A DNA stretch of 64,000 bases from Bugula neritina. Lineage: Eukaryota; Bryozoa; Gymnolaemata; Cheilostomatida; Bugulidae. Within the stretch, counting starts at the first letter, position 1. Each line of letters opens with the position of its first letter. Below are positions 37,866 to 50,439 of the stretch, in pieces. A program made the translations under genes and the position numbers. Below the pieces are notes generated by a model that was not told the DNA's origin, did no database searches, and saw only the letters and a list, made by a program, of their open reading frames with translations. The stretch is from contig OZ037767.1 of the NCBI GenBank assembly GCA_964035545.1, positions 28,313,628-28,377,627 on the forward strand, written 5' to 3'.

Positions 37866-40800
37866 CTTGCTTGTTTGGTCATGCTGTTATTTCTAAGTTA
37901 GCATACCTATAACTACATATATATAAATTTATTATAGCTAACTATTTGACCAATAATGGTTTTTTCCATGTGTGATATTTGAACTACTTTTTTGAAATTC
38001 TTTTAGTAAATTGCAGCCCATTTAGTTTAAAGATGAAACATGCTTTGATATTCCACCATATAAACTATTTAGTGCAGCACGCACAAGCATCATGCCGAAC
38101 ACAACCCATACAGACAAGTGATCAGGCAATCTTCCCTAATATTAAACGTGACATATCTCATGCCGGCAGTAAATATTCCCATTTTAGGAAATTTATGTTT
38201 ACCAATTGTTTCTCAAAATAAATTCCTGACTCATACTGAATAAGTGGCATACTAGTAACTGCCAATAATTCCAAACATGTAAGGTATAACCCATATCAAT
38301 TAGCTATTAACTTAGCAAGTATATGTGACATTTTCGACACATGTCTAATTTCATAGCTGCGATAACACTTCTCTTTTGTAAAGTTCAACAGGTGATTCTT
38401 TATTAATCCACTAGAAATACTTTTTCATAAACTTGCTGATGGGGTTCTCATATGTGATTGGAGGCTGAATAAGCTCTTTTTAGCACACATTTCTCATATA
38501 CTTCAAAATTGTGTCTGCAAAAAATTTTAGATGATGTTGGTGAACACGCAGTCACCTCCCACTATACCCTCAATCTCGGACGATTGAAGACATTGCGTCA
38601 AACTCGCAGCTACTAAGCTTACTGCAGATCAAATGAAATCTGTACCAATTGTTCATACTTCTTACAAGCTTTAATCTCATTATACCAGATGATCAGGGCT
38701 TACTCTGCCTACAACTTCCCAGATGTCTCATGAGACTAACACATAATAAACAGATAAGGGTGCTTGTGATTCCCGCAGCAGGTCAAGGCCAAACAGATCC
38801 ACTGCTCAGTTCTGAAACTACTTATTTCTGTTCATAAAGCTTCAAGCTCTGTTCATTACTACTTCACAAGGTAGTAGCAGCTTCAACATACTGTTTCCTA
38901 TTTAACTTACCCATTCATCATTTTCTGTCATTGATTTATAATCGGCTGCTTTCATGTCAAAATTTGATCTCCACCTATCCAAGTAAATTATCCATCAGCC
39001 AGTTTAAAATTATGTTTTCCAGTTACAGAAAAACTTGTATTGTACTTTTGCATGACATCTGCAACTTGAAAGTAAATGGGGGACAGGATATGAAGGCTTA
39101 CAATAAATGGTGAATGTGAACATAGATATGAGTTTTGCCAACCGCCACTGCTTCTTAAACCAATGTTTATTATAATTTAAGCATCTTACCGTTTGCATTT
39201 TTAAAAAGTGGCTATTTTTCTAGTGCTTGACCAATAAACCAAGTATTCATTGAAACATATATAATATGTCACCAACATTACTGCAAACTGTCGTTAAATC
39301 TAGTTTAGCTGCAGTTTCTAATTGTAGCCCATGGCCAAATGCTTGAACTTACAAGGGACATTTCTTTATCACCTCTTTGGGTGGGATATTCACTAATACA
39401 ACCTACCAATAACTACTAGTAACATTTATCGCAACTGACTACTTTTACTAATAACCATCAATTACTACTGCACTGGTTGCTAATGTTACAGTGTGCTTTA
39501 ACTGTTACTGGCTACTAGAGCCAAATACAACTGGGAGAACCTTGGAATATTTTGCACGACAAGTAACTGTTCAGTACAAGCATAGAGCATCATAAATCAC
39601 TCTACTAAAGGCATGCAGGGGTGGGAGGAAACATGGTGAACATATTTGATGGGTTTTTTAATTAGATTTCTGCACAAGAAGGAAATTGTAGAGTTTGAAG
39701 GTAGCTGGTGCACAATATCTAGTCTGCCACCTAAGTTATGAATGGCAAGGGGTAGCTAAAACCAATATACTTACTATAAAGTTTCTGTGCTTTGTTGTAA
39801 AAATTTTTTTGATTTTATTTGGTGACCATGAAAAAAGTTGAAAAATGGTTTTTTTCTGCTGCTCTGTTTTCTTTCGTGTCTTGCCCTTATGTTTGTGTGC
39901 AACCTAGATTCTATGGCTTAGCTTCTTAGACCTAATAAAGAGGTAATGAAGGGGATGATTGTTGTAACACTGGGTAATACCATGATAATCCCGTCCCACT
40001 TTAACTTTGTTAGCCCTCCTAATCATACTCTCTTACCAATTACTGTCATAACTTTCTGATCCTATGCAACCAATTACTTCTGATAATCAGCTTAACCCAT
40101 CATTAACTTGAATTCCTACAGCGTAATAATTTACAAAGAAACCCATTATGAAAAGAGCACCATTTCTATCTGGTAACAATCATTTGCTAATTAATTTATA
40201 TTTTTCACTTCTGATTTAATGCTGATTCTTAACTGAAACTAAATATGCTGTACTTTAATTTAGCTATTAGCTTTTTAGCTAAATTTGATAGTCTCAAATA
40301 AAACTTGCAGTATAAAATACTTTCATATTATGATCAACAAAGCAGCCTTCAAACCTATTAATATATATATTCACAGTTTGAACTTTTGATAAGATTTTAG
40401 TTATATTAAGAATCAGAAATAAACTTAAAATCTAACCCAATGCTAATAAGCAGAAAATTTATTGTACTAAAAATAGGCGTTTAGCTCAGGTAAATCGATA
40501 ACCATCCACCTGTAAATTCCAGCTAAGGGATACTCCCAAAAGTTTTTTTTAAATAATTGTCAACTCAACAGCGTATACTATTGTATGCAAATGTTTTTTG
40601 AATATTCATTAAAATTTTAGCCTAAATATGAGGGCTTGTGTCAAAAGTTTGGTGTAATTTATTTTGTTTTGAACATTGCTGCTATTCAAATCGTTTTATC
40701 CTAAAATGTAATACCTGTCTGTGACGGATTATTGTTCAACGGAGAATCACCAATGCAAATTATGCATACATTTTCATGATGTTTACCCGCCCATTCATGA

Positions 40801-41279
40801 CAGCTGATGATTGTATGGGCGCAAGGCATGTTGACAGCTGATAGTTCAACAAGGTGTAATACAACAGCAAGTGACAGAAAATGTTTGCTTCAAGCAAGAA
40901 GTACTCTCCTTTATCAAACATGCAACTGTAATCCATTGTTTTGAGCACCTTTACTTGTAGCCCACCTACAAACTTATAACTGATTGTTGGACTCTAATAG
41001 TTTATCTTCTGCACAGTAGGCTGCATGGTTTTCATTTATCAAGTGTGTATCTTTAATGGAAATATTTAGATTGTAAGAGTAAAAACTATTATTCTTATGT
41101 GTTTTTGAAAAATAAATCATTAAGAATTCCCATACAACCAGTTACAGAATCTAGTGAAGCATATCGTTTTTTGTTCCAAGTGTACAATCTAAACCCCCAT
41201 TTCCCATTTAAATACTTAGCCTAGCCAAGTATTCTATTAAATTTTACTTCACATACAACTTCATTTACATTTTTAGTCT
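37866..41279. other. Gene-poor stretch
   Basis: No convincing exon on either strand. If 36770-44260 is an old duplicate of CDC40 introns 7-10, this part occupies the place of intron 7 to intron 9, including exons 8 and 9, neither of which is detectable here. Confidence 0.35.
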
Positions 41280-41480
41280 AGCATTAATTTCGAAAATATG
41301 CCTTTACCTTTAAATACGTTCTGCTATGTTGAATATATTTAGTTAAATTTAGCCCCTGGTCTACTATTGTTTGACCACACAGCCCTGATAAAGACACAGA
41401 GTAACTCAAGTGTGACGGTGTAGAGGAATATTAATTGGTTCTCAGACTTTGATTAATGTGTACAGGTCTAACTGAATAAT
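41280..41480 (+). repeat. Copy of CDC40 block A
   Basis: Near-identical to about 30836-30972 from 41341 on, with a diverged but related lead-in. See the block A entry. Confidence 0.9.
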
Positions 41481-42277
41481 AGTAGCTTGTTTGGCTGTGA
41501 TAGCTTAGCCTACATGTTATAAGATATTAGGGTTAATTCTGGGGAGCCCAACTTTAGAACTTTCTTATGTTAAACTAGAAACTAAACTATATTTCTTTTA
41601 ATTTTGTTACACCCACACTTATGGATTTTCCTCATTTCATTAGCCTTTAAATTATAGATGAACAGCAAGATGAGAAAGATATCCGTCGTGCAATACGCCT
41701 TTTCACAACTCCATCTTTGACTTTCTTCTCAAGTTCTATATGAAATCTGTGTTTTTTGTTGTGAAGATGTCAATGACCTAAAGTATTAGATTGCCAACAT
41801 TTGGACAGTGTAGTTAGTCATTTGTCCATGATTTACTTTCTTTTCTGTAGAATTATGCTGATAAAAAAGCATTAGGTGCTCCCTTGTGAGACTTTGTATA
41901 GACTGCACTCTGCACTAACGATACTCATCAGTTGTAGCCCTGATTACTGCCTATTTACAAAATTGATTTAGGGGAGGGTTCATTGATGTCTCTTGTTATG
42001 TGAAGGGTGAAATTGGTAGGCAGCCTGTTTTGTCTTCCCAGAAGCAGAGACAAACTCTGCAAATAGTTTGCTGCAGAAGTATTTTTGTTGAACAGTTCAC
42101 AACGAGCAATGTTTAGGTTACCACAAGGCTTGTGATGTATAATATTTAATCATCAGAGTCAAATATATACAGGAAAAGACTGCGAAAGTTCAGTGAGTCT
42201 GGGAAAACACCAACACAATGTTGTTTAAAGAGAATCTGTGAGAATATATGCAACTGTGTCCTCAACTTTGTCTTTAG

Positions 42278-42990
42278 GAAATTATCCAGTTGGTTTCATG
42301 AGCTCTCAGTGGCCTACACCCACCAGGGCACTGGTTGGCTGTTGTCACATATTCCCACACAATGGTGATCATGGTTTCCAGAAATGCTAACTAGGGATTT
42401 TAATTTATTGTGTTGATAGATTAAGATTTTGTTCTGCTAGTCAAAGCCTCGGATGCCATCTGCAAAAAGTAATTCTAATTGTTCATTTTCCCTTGTTGCT
42501 GCTGACGCTACTGCTACTGCTGCTGATGCTGTTCATACTGTAGCTGCTGCTAATGCTGCTTTTCTTTTGGTCGGTTTCGCTGCCGCTGTTGCTGTTGATA
42601 CTGCTAATATTGTAGACACCTAGAGCAGATGTCAACTCTCTAATCAAATATTTAATTAAGAAGAAACAGTTATATTCTAATATGAAAAGTCCCCCTCGAC
42701 ATTGCACTCAGAAAAACACATTTCATTCTCAGTGCAAGAATCTCCCCATTATAAGAGATTGTATCAAGGCATCAAATAGTGTGCCTGCTGCATGACAAGG
42801 CTTGGCTGATTGTGAAAAAGCCTTCCAGCTATATGTCAACCCATATTTTGCTGAGTCGTGATGTGGACTATATTCTAGCTGTGTCAAGTATGTGTGGTCT
42901 ATTTTACATTTTAATTCCTTTGTTCTTAAATTGTATTTTAATTTCAATAATCTCATGTCACCTTTATACCTTTAGTAATAATTCAAATGT
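42278..42990 (+). repeat. Copy of CDC40 block B, split
   Basis: Two matching parts (42278-42350 and 42893-42990) are separated by about 540 bases that include a CTG/GCT-rich imperfect trinucleotide repeat at 42496-42605. The corresponding gap in CDC40 intron 9 is under 100 bases, so an insertion or expansion took place here. Confidence 0.65.
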
Positions 42991-43682
42991 CAATCAGTGT
43001 GACTTCTGAAAGATATATTTATAGTTGAGATACACACAAATATCAAACGAGCCACAGAGTATATATAAATTGAAAAGCTAACAGCTGCATTGAGTGGTAA
43101 ACAACCACTTTGCTACATCAAATTTAAAATTGAGAATTTTCAACACAGAGACAGGCTTTCTGAAACAATTTCAGTCCTTAAGAAAAATAAATATCATGTT
43201 TTTACAATTATGCAATATGAGCAAAAATTTTAGTGAAGCACTCTTTTTCTACCCCTTGATCATTGGTCTTTATTTCCGTCCTAATTTAGGTCTTGCCTAT
43301 CCATGAAAGGCTTTAAGGAAAATATTTAATCATTTTTTAAAAAAATTATGATGATATTATTGCATATTTAAAATCTATCAATCATTCTTTTGGAGAAGAA
43401 TTTGGCACTCTCTCTAAACTATTTGCTGGGTTTCAACAGTATACTTTCTTCTTACAACTTAGCCCTGGTTGTCTTTTTAAGAAAGTAGCATTACTGTAAA
43501 AGCAATCGATTCTTTTTAAAACTCCAAATTTAGTTTTTGAGCTTTTCAGCTGAAAGTAGAGAATTTTCTAGAATTGGCTACTAAAGCAATAATATTCGTA
43601 TGCTGGTTTGATATTTAATTCGAAATAGGGAACAGCATCAAGTTCATACACAGCAATGGGCATTAGGCATATGCCATGCACA

Positions 43683-43830
43683 GTCTACTGGTACACAGTC
43701 TATTGGTACACAGTCTACTGGTACACAGTCTACTGGTACACAGTCTACTGGTACACAGTCTACTGATACACAGTCTACTGGTACACAGTCTACCATGATA
43801 CACAGTCTACCATGATACACAGTCTACCAT
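43683..43830. repeat. 15-bp minisatellite
   Basis: The unit GGTACACAGTCTACT is repeated about eight times, then changes to a longer unit with CATGATACACAGTCTAC about three times. Confidence 0.9.
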
Positions 43831-43998
43831 GTTACACACACAGCTGGTGTGCAGTTTACCAAAACATCATTTACTAAGACGAAAGTAATGCCATAGCGAA
43901 ATGGAATGAATTTGTCACAATAAATATCAGTTTTTGCTGACTTAGAAATGACCCATTTATCTACTTAGCTCAGCTCAACCCACTGGGTTAATTTGCCC

Positions 43999-44260
43999 AT
44001 TTGTCCCCTCTGTCCACGTCACACATAAGCAGTTTATTTGACACCCGATTAGTAGTCCGCAAGCACCCTCTGGACTGTCTCTGAATCACACCAACATTCC
44101 AAACTGTGTTGGAGATCCACTGGTACAGATCTGGTTTCTCCAGATTATAAAATATTCAGCTATTAATGTTACTGTGTGGTTTAACATCTGTCTTTACCAC
44201 CTACATGTGGATTATTATATTAATTTTATTTGTTAATTCCTTCAGAGTCGCTAAAGTCAA
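43999..44260 (+). repeat. Copy of CDC40 block C
   Basis: About 260 bases with only two visible differences from 32272-32537. Flanks on both sides are unrelated to the CDC40 flanks. Confidence 0.9.
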
Positions 44261-45411
44261 ATCAGATGCTTATGAAGGTTTTATATCTGCTTAGCTTCTG
44301 AGATATTCTGCTTCCCATCTTGTTAACTCTAGATCATGTCCGCAACTACTTCCTTTATTTTCTGTTTTAACCAAAGAGAACACATGACTACGAAATCAGC
44401 AGACTTTGCAGCCGCCAAGTAACATGCTACAATGGAATAATACTCCAAGCTTTAATTACACTTCTTTCTGCTACAATGCTGCTATTGGTCAGCCATTGAT
44501 AGGTTGGCTGACCAACGTAAGATAATTCAGCTTCTGCAAATATTAAAATATTTTTTAAAAACCAAATTTTTTTGATTCTTCTCAAACTATTCTCTATTAG
44601 GTTCTTTTATTGAAACTTATACTGGGCAAGTTCATTGCTACTGCAGCCGGTAAAGAAGTCCTCGTTGGTGGCTACTATCTATTCGGTTCTAATTGCTGGT
44701 TAGCTAGTTTGGTGAGTTGAGTTGAAAACAGCTTCATTAAACAGAGCAACTATAACACCAGTAGCTGACAAACACAGATCTATACTTCTGACAGTCAACA
44801 GCAATTCTGGGCAATATTTCAACTTCTAATAGCGGAAATCTGCCATTCCCAGCTTCAATATAAATTACAAATATCTTTCTTTAAATTTTTCAATTTTTGC
44901 ATTTGGATTGAAACTGAATAATAAGCCTCCAAACCTTTAATAATTAAGAAATCTTTGGACTGCGCTCAAGAGCCATAAAGCAGGATTAACCAATAATAAT
45001 GAAGGCTTATAATAAAAATAAAATCGTGTCTACTCCTTTGATTTTAAATAGCCTTGTTTTCAACAGTGGCTTGCCCCACCTATATTTTTAAGTTGGTGAG
45101 ACATACAGTAGTTTTATCCCTCTGTTATATAGCCAACTACCAAATTGTTTGGTCACTATGAATCAGTCAAATATCCCGAATGACACAAAAACCTTTTTAT
45201 GGCCTTTGCTGGAATGTCATCTCTAAGTTGGCAAGTTTTATGTAACCCAGAGCTTAGACTAAGAGCTTTGAGAAAGTATTGAAGGGGAGCCAGTTGACTA
45301 CTCGAATTAAGTTATTCATTAATGGATCAATGTTGATGGGAAGCTTTTGGCTATGATGTCACTTATCAAACTGATAGTTTTATTATTACTAAGCATACGC
45401 TTTATTTATCG
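44261..45411. other. Noncoding stretch
   Basis: A 37-codon open stretch at 44601-44711 is bordered by ATTAG and GTGAGT, but it is short and isolated. No other coding signal is seen. Confidence 0.35.
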
Positions 45412-45623
45412 AGCAGCCTAGAGGTCTAGAGGTTAGGGCGTTTGTCTAGTAAACACCAGGTCATGGGTTCGAGCCCTGACAAAGGCCCTTGGTGATGTTA
45501 GGAAGAGCATCCAGTCATAATTGCTCCTGTGCTTCATTTAAATAAGTCCTTAGCCCGCTTCAACAAAAACCCCTTACATCAGGGGTTTCTCACAGAGATC
45601 ACAACTATAAACTTGCGCGAGTT
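45412..45623 (+). mobile_element. tRNA-derived SINE, copy 2 (best preserved)
   Basis: The head GCAGCCTAGAGGTCTAGAGG and GGTTCGAGCCC at about 45467 resemble the A and B boxes of a tRNA gene promoter. The body GATGTTAGGAAGAGCATCCA, ATAAGTCCTTAGC and the tail GGGTTTCTCAC plus CTATAAACTTGCGCGAG are shared with the minus-strand copy at 50222-50439. It is not a functional tRNA: the acceptor and anticodon arms do not pair well. Confidence 0.8.
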
Positions 45624-47190
45624 TTTAAGCATAGGCTTTATTTGAATTGGACAACCATGATTTTAACATTAATAGTCTAGCCTGCAAAGTGCTGTTCAAA
45701 ATTTTGTTTGAAAGTGTGCTTGTGTGTTGTTAAAATGTTGTTCTTAGTGCATTCTATAGTAGAGGTTGATATGTTCAAATTATTCCATATTCAGTTATAT
45801 ACAATTTTATAATGTTGTTTAACATTATTCTATTATCGCTCACTTGGGTAAGTTTAAACAAAAATAATTTCTCTCGGGCCTACTAGACTCTAGAGCTAGT
45901 CTGTGTTATATAATCATCGCTGATATTGCTTATTGCATCTGATAGGTAAAATGCCAAGTGCTAACCGGCCTTTGTGCTCGTGCATACATTTCACGTGCCT
46001 TGTCTCTTCAACTGTTACTTATACCAACTGCACGTTGACTTTTGATTAATTGCTCTTGATTGCTATAGCAAACAAGCCAATACCATAAATGGTCATGTAA
46101 TATAATGAACTTTTTAATATGATGCTATAAAATGGCATTAAGTTTAAATCTCAGCAATATCATTTAAAGTTTTCATTTAATAATATAAAACAACTTTATA
46201 AGAAACAGATAAGGTCGCCTACCAACATATTATATTATACAATAGCCTGGGCTGTCAGACTTTATGAGCCATGGATTGCTTACCATTATAATAGAATGGC
46301 TAAAGTAAACACCTTAGAGTTCTTTTGCCAGTCTGCGAGTTTATTGGCAAATTTTACGATGATATATGCTTGACGATATAAGAATTTCATTACTATTACA
46401 ATAATTATTTTTCAAATTGCGGGTGGAGAGGGGGGTCTTTAGTTTACTGTTTTGTATTTAACAATTTATAGAGAAAAACATTGAAGTGGATTTAGTTTTG
46501 TGTTAATATAGCTTTCCACTAAACTTACTGAGTTTAACCAATGGGTGTATGCATTCTTTTAATGTTGTCATTCGAAGAAATTAAGCTACAAGTGCCATTG
46601 GATCAGTTATAGTCCTTCAAATTGCTAGGTTTGCACATAAAGTACATAAAATTGCGTTAATAATTAAAATAGCTCTTACCAAATTGACTGTCATCTCAGA
46701 TTGCACTACAACCATTAACGGATACAATTATCATAAGAAGGCAAAATATTTATCTCTTCCGCTTTTTCAGCAAGAATACCAACTTCTCAAGTATTATTAA
46801 GAATTGTGGGTGAATGAACTAAACTATGATTTAAGTTTTGGCGGTTCTACGTTTTAATTGAAAGTATTTATGATCATATTAATAGACAATTTTTTTATTT
46901 ACCTCAACCTACGCACGAAGAATTAGTATAATAATCGAGGGGCTTGGGGATTAATATAAGTATTCAGTAATTGATGAGTTTTTATCATTAGGTGAGAGCT
47001 TCAACGCACATTAAATTATATTAATAGTTCGAATTTATAACATCTTTTAGAATGAAACTATTTTGTTAATTTTTGCTTTTGGACAGTTATTTTCTGTCAT
47101 TTTTTTAAAAATGATTAAATTAAATGTAACATCTTTAGATTTTAAATGCTTTAGCACAACATCTGAGGCATTAGGCAACTGGATTTGTGC
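45624..47190. other. Noncoding stretch, nothing recognised
   Basis: AT-rich, with stops in all frames and no repeat longer than a few bases noticed. Confidence 0.4.
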
Positions 47191-47196
47191 CGTGAG

Positions 47197-47297
47197 TAGT
47201 TAGTAGTTAGAGTAGTGAGTAGTTAGTGTAGTGAGTAGTTAGTGTAGTTAGTAGTTAGTGTAGTGAATAGGTAGTGTAGTGAGTAGTTAGTGTATAG
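47197..47297. repeat. GTAGTGAGTAGTTAGT simple repeat
   Basis: A 14-16-base unit made of GTAGTGAGTAGTTAGT is repeated about six times with small changes. Confidence 0.85.
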
Positions 47298-47724
47298 TGA
47301 GCCTTCTCTGTTTCCACTTAGTACTATTATTATTACTATCACTACTTGGTTTAGAATGGGAGAAATTTCTTCCATTTGTTTGCACTTTGAAGCTGTGTAT
47401 CATAATGATCTCAAGTACTCATATTTTGGATTAGAATCTGTTTTCTTAAAGTCAAAGAGTATGTCGTAATGAGTGAGCCTTAAACTTAGCAAATCAAGAT
47501 ACTTTACAGTGCAGTTGGCAGACTGTGTCATTAGCAAGTTATGCAATAGAAATACAATATTGCATGAAGCTACACGTCTTGCAATGGCCATTTTTTCAAC
47601 ATAAAAGTTACAACCAACTGAAAACATAGCAATATGATATTGAATATTAAAATCTAGCAACCAAAGATATAAAATGAAGAAGTTGAAACATTTCACATTA
47701 TAATTTGATAGAGTTAACAGACGC

Positions 47725-48003
47725 ACTCACTGCACACACTGCACACACTGCACACACTGCACACACTGCACACACTGCACACACTGCACACACCGCACAC
47801 ACCGCACACACCGCACACACCGCACACACCGCACACACCGCACACACCGCACACACCGCACACACCGCACACACCGCACACACTGCACACACTGCACACA
47901 CTGCACACACTGCACACACTGCACACACTGCACACACTGCACACACTGCACACACTGCACACACTGCACACACTGCACACACTGCACACACTGCACACAC
48001 TAC
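47725..48003. repeat. 9-bp minisatellite with two variant blocks
   Basis: The unit GCACACACT is repeated about thirty times. A central run of about ten units carries GCACACACC, with the T form on both sides. Flanking sequence to about 48085 is a degenerate continuation. The period of nine keeps all the frames open on both strands (HTA, SVC/GVC, QCV/RCV, AVC repeats), so the long open frames here are artefacts. Confidence 0.95.
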
Positions 48004-48085
48004 ACGCACTACATATATGTTACACTGCATGTATTACACATACTACACACACTACGTAAATAACACGTACTACTGCACACACTGT

Positions 48086-49918
48086 TCATTATATACATGT
48101 CATCTTTAAGGTCAGTTTATCAATCCACAGTCCAGATGGGTGCAGTCCAAGTTAAAATAATTGCAAAATGTCTATTTCTACAATTTGAACAAGTGTTCAT
48201 CAATCATGCTTACTCTAGCTTAAATTAATAGAAAGTTTTCAGTCAAATAATTAAGGTCACACTGCAGGGCTTCAATTTTATTTGCTTTATAAAGATATGT
48301 TAGCTATTTGAACTTCACATTACTTTTGTTACAAAAACACATCCTCTGCATGCAATAATATAGGGTATGCCTTACTATATTTAATATGCATGAAACATAA
48401 ATTCATGTAATTATAGGTTACTTTCAATTAATAATAAGTATGTGAAGTGCTCACTACCACTTCAATACTACTGATTATAGTTGAGATGAAAGCAGGGCTG
48501 GGATATGGCAGAGAAATGTCATTATCAGCTTGTAGCTGGGTCTTCTGTGAAACGGTGTGAAAGACATGATTTCTGCTATAGATTGAGAGAATGTGCGGAG
48601 ATGTGAATATTTGGTATTTGTTGAAGTTCATGACTAATTACCTACTATAAAGTATTATTGCAATTTATTAGGTCATATTTTGTAACTCTTCGGGCAGTGG
48701 CTTCAATTATGTAGATTACCCAGTCACTTGCATGTCACAAACTCTTTCTTTCTGCTTCCAGATTGTCCATTACCGTTCTAGTTACTTGAAGTCAAATAAG
48801 TTGCCACTACTCTAGAGCATGATTTGAGTTACTGAGTAAATGACATGTGGATATAAAACATGGAGTATTAGCAAGTCATCAAAAACAGTTTTAAAAACAA
48901 TTATATATGCACTTTCATTCATCCTTGATTCATAATGTTCATGATAAGTGTTGTACCATTATTGTTAAGATAATTTCTGTTTTATAATTGTTGTGAAGAA
49001 CATGGTTTATTCTGCTAAGAGCAAATAGCTTACTATTTTGAAGGGTTAATACTGCTAGAAAACTCTAACCATGGGGACATGCGGATATCTCGAACTAACA
49101 GCTAGCTAACAATCTGTTTCAAACCAAAAATGAGTTGTTTTGTGATGATGAATGTTATTTTATCAAGATATCTAAGGGCCAGTGCAGAAATTTTGTGCAG
49201 ATCAAATAATCTAATTGGATGACTACCGTTTAACGGGCACACTTTTCGAGTTTTAAATTAATGCTTGTACTTTCCAATGATTCAGAGCGTTTTCTTATGT
49301 GTTTATATCTATCACTAGATTTATAGGTTAAAACCAAGTCAAAAATTCAAAGTTAAAACTTGCAAATTCTAAACTTGCATGCTGTTGCAGGCCCACAGAT
49401 CATTAAATTGTCAGTTCACAACTCTACAAAGATTAAACAAAGGTTGGGAAGACATCTTGTTCATGAGTCACACTTGTGTTATGTAGAAGAGTATGTAATT
49501 GAAATGTTTCTCTTTTATTCAACTGATTATTATGTAACACAATTGATGCGTTACATATACTTATTAGCATTCCAGCATGACTCAGCTATAATATGCATTA
49601 TGGGTATTGAGTGTTAATATTGTATCAAACTTTTAAAAACTCAGCTACTTAATATTCTAAAAAATAAACTAAATTTTATTTTGCTAAAGGCATTTAAATG
49701 TACACAGTTTCTCGCTACCTGAACAGGACAAAGCGGGAGATAGGTGAGAAAAAATCCAAATGTACACAGTTTGCCACAGAAAAATAAAACTGGTTTATTG
49801 GTAGCTTGTAAAAAGCATTGAAAGCTTAAACTGAGATAGCGTTTCACCAAGTGAAGTATATCCTATTATACAAGTGTTTCTTCCAATGACTAATTCTCTA
49901 ATAATCTTAAGTCACCGG
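48086..49918. other. Noncoding stretch, nothing recognised
   Basis: No exon, RNA or transposon end was found. Open frames at 49360-49617 and on the minus strand at 49641-49850 lack splice sites and coding character. Confidence 0.4.
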
Positions 49919-50269
49919 AATCCTAAGAATTGGGAACATGGCAAGTGTCAGTTTTTGTTGCAAAGTTCATATCCTAAAACTTAGTCTGTGTACTTCTTGC
50001 AATGTATTTACACTCGCAGTTTGCAAACTTTGCATGGCTTAAAATGTTTGTAACTCATGCAAGTTTATAGTCGCCATCCCATGAGAAACCCATGAATCCT
50101 AAGAATTGGGAACATGGCAAGTGTCAGTTTTTGTTGCAAAGTTCATATCCTAAAACTTAGTCTGTGTACTTCTTGCAATGTATTTACACTCGCAGTTTGC
50201 AAACTTTGCATGGCTTAAAATGTTTGTAACTCACGCAAGTTTATAGTCGCCATCTGGTGAGAAACCTAT
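49919..50269. repeat. Recent 176-bp tandem duplication
   Basis: Two copies, 49919-50094 and 50095-50269, begin AATCCTAAGAATTGGGAACA and are almost identical, differing mainly in the last 25 bases (CATCCCATGAG against CATCTGGTGAG). The end of each copy contains the complement of the SINE tail (CGCAAGTTTATAGT), so the unit overlaps the 3' part of the SINE next to it. Confidence 0.95.
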
Positions 50270-50439
50270 GATAGAAGGGCTCCCTTGATAAATCAGTCTA
50301 AGGACTTATATTCAGGTGGGGCACAAGAGCAGTTATGACTGGATGCACTTCAAACATCACTAATTCCTTTTGTCGGTTGAACCCAAGGCTTCCTGTTTAC
50401 TAAGAGAACGATTTAACCCCTAGACCACGACTGCTCTCT
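50222..50439 (-). mobile_element. tRNA-derived SINE, copy 3 (minus strand)
   Basis: Read on the minus strand it starts GAGCAGTCGTGGTCTAGGGG, with CTTGGGTTCAACC as the B-box region, then GTGCATCCAGTCATAACTGC and ATAAGTCCTTAGAC, and ends GGTTTCTCACCAG and CTATAAACTTGCGTGAG. It shares order and spacing with the copy at 45412. The head resembles a tRNA with a GCAGTCGTGG start; a serine tRNA origin is a guess. Confidence 0.8.

Noticed and set aside
37529-37901. Possible repeat protein on either strand (117 and 78 residues)
   Set aside because: Degenerate 24-base minisatellite; both strands open for the same reason and no gene context.
44601-44711. Possible 37-codon exon between ATTAG and GTGAGT
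   Set aside because: Too short; an open stretch of this size is expected by chance and no partner exon is seen.
45412-45490. Possible tRNA gene
   Set aside because: The B box is good, but arms do not pair well and the sequence recurs as part of a longer SINE.
47698-48109. Four overlapping frames with TAH, AVC, SVC and QCV repeats
   Set aside because: A nine-base period opens all frames at once; a repeat, not genes.
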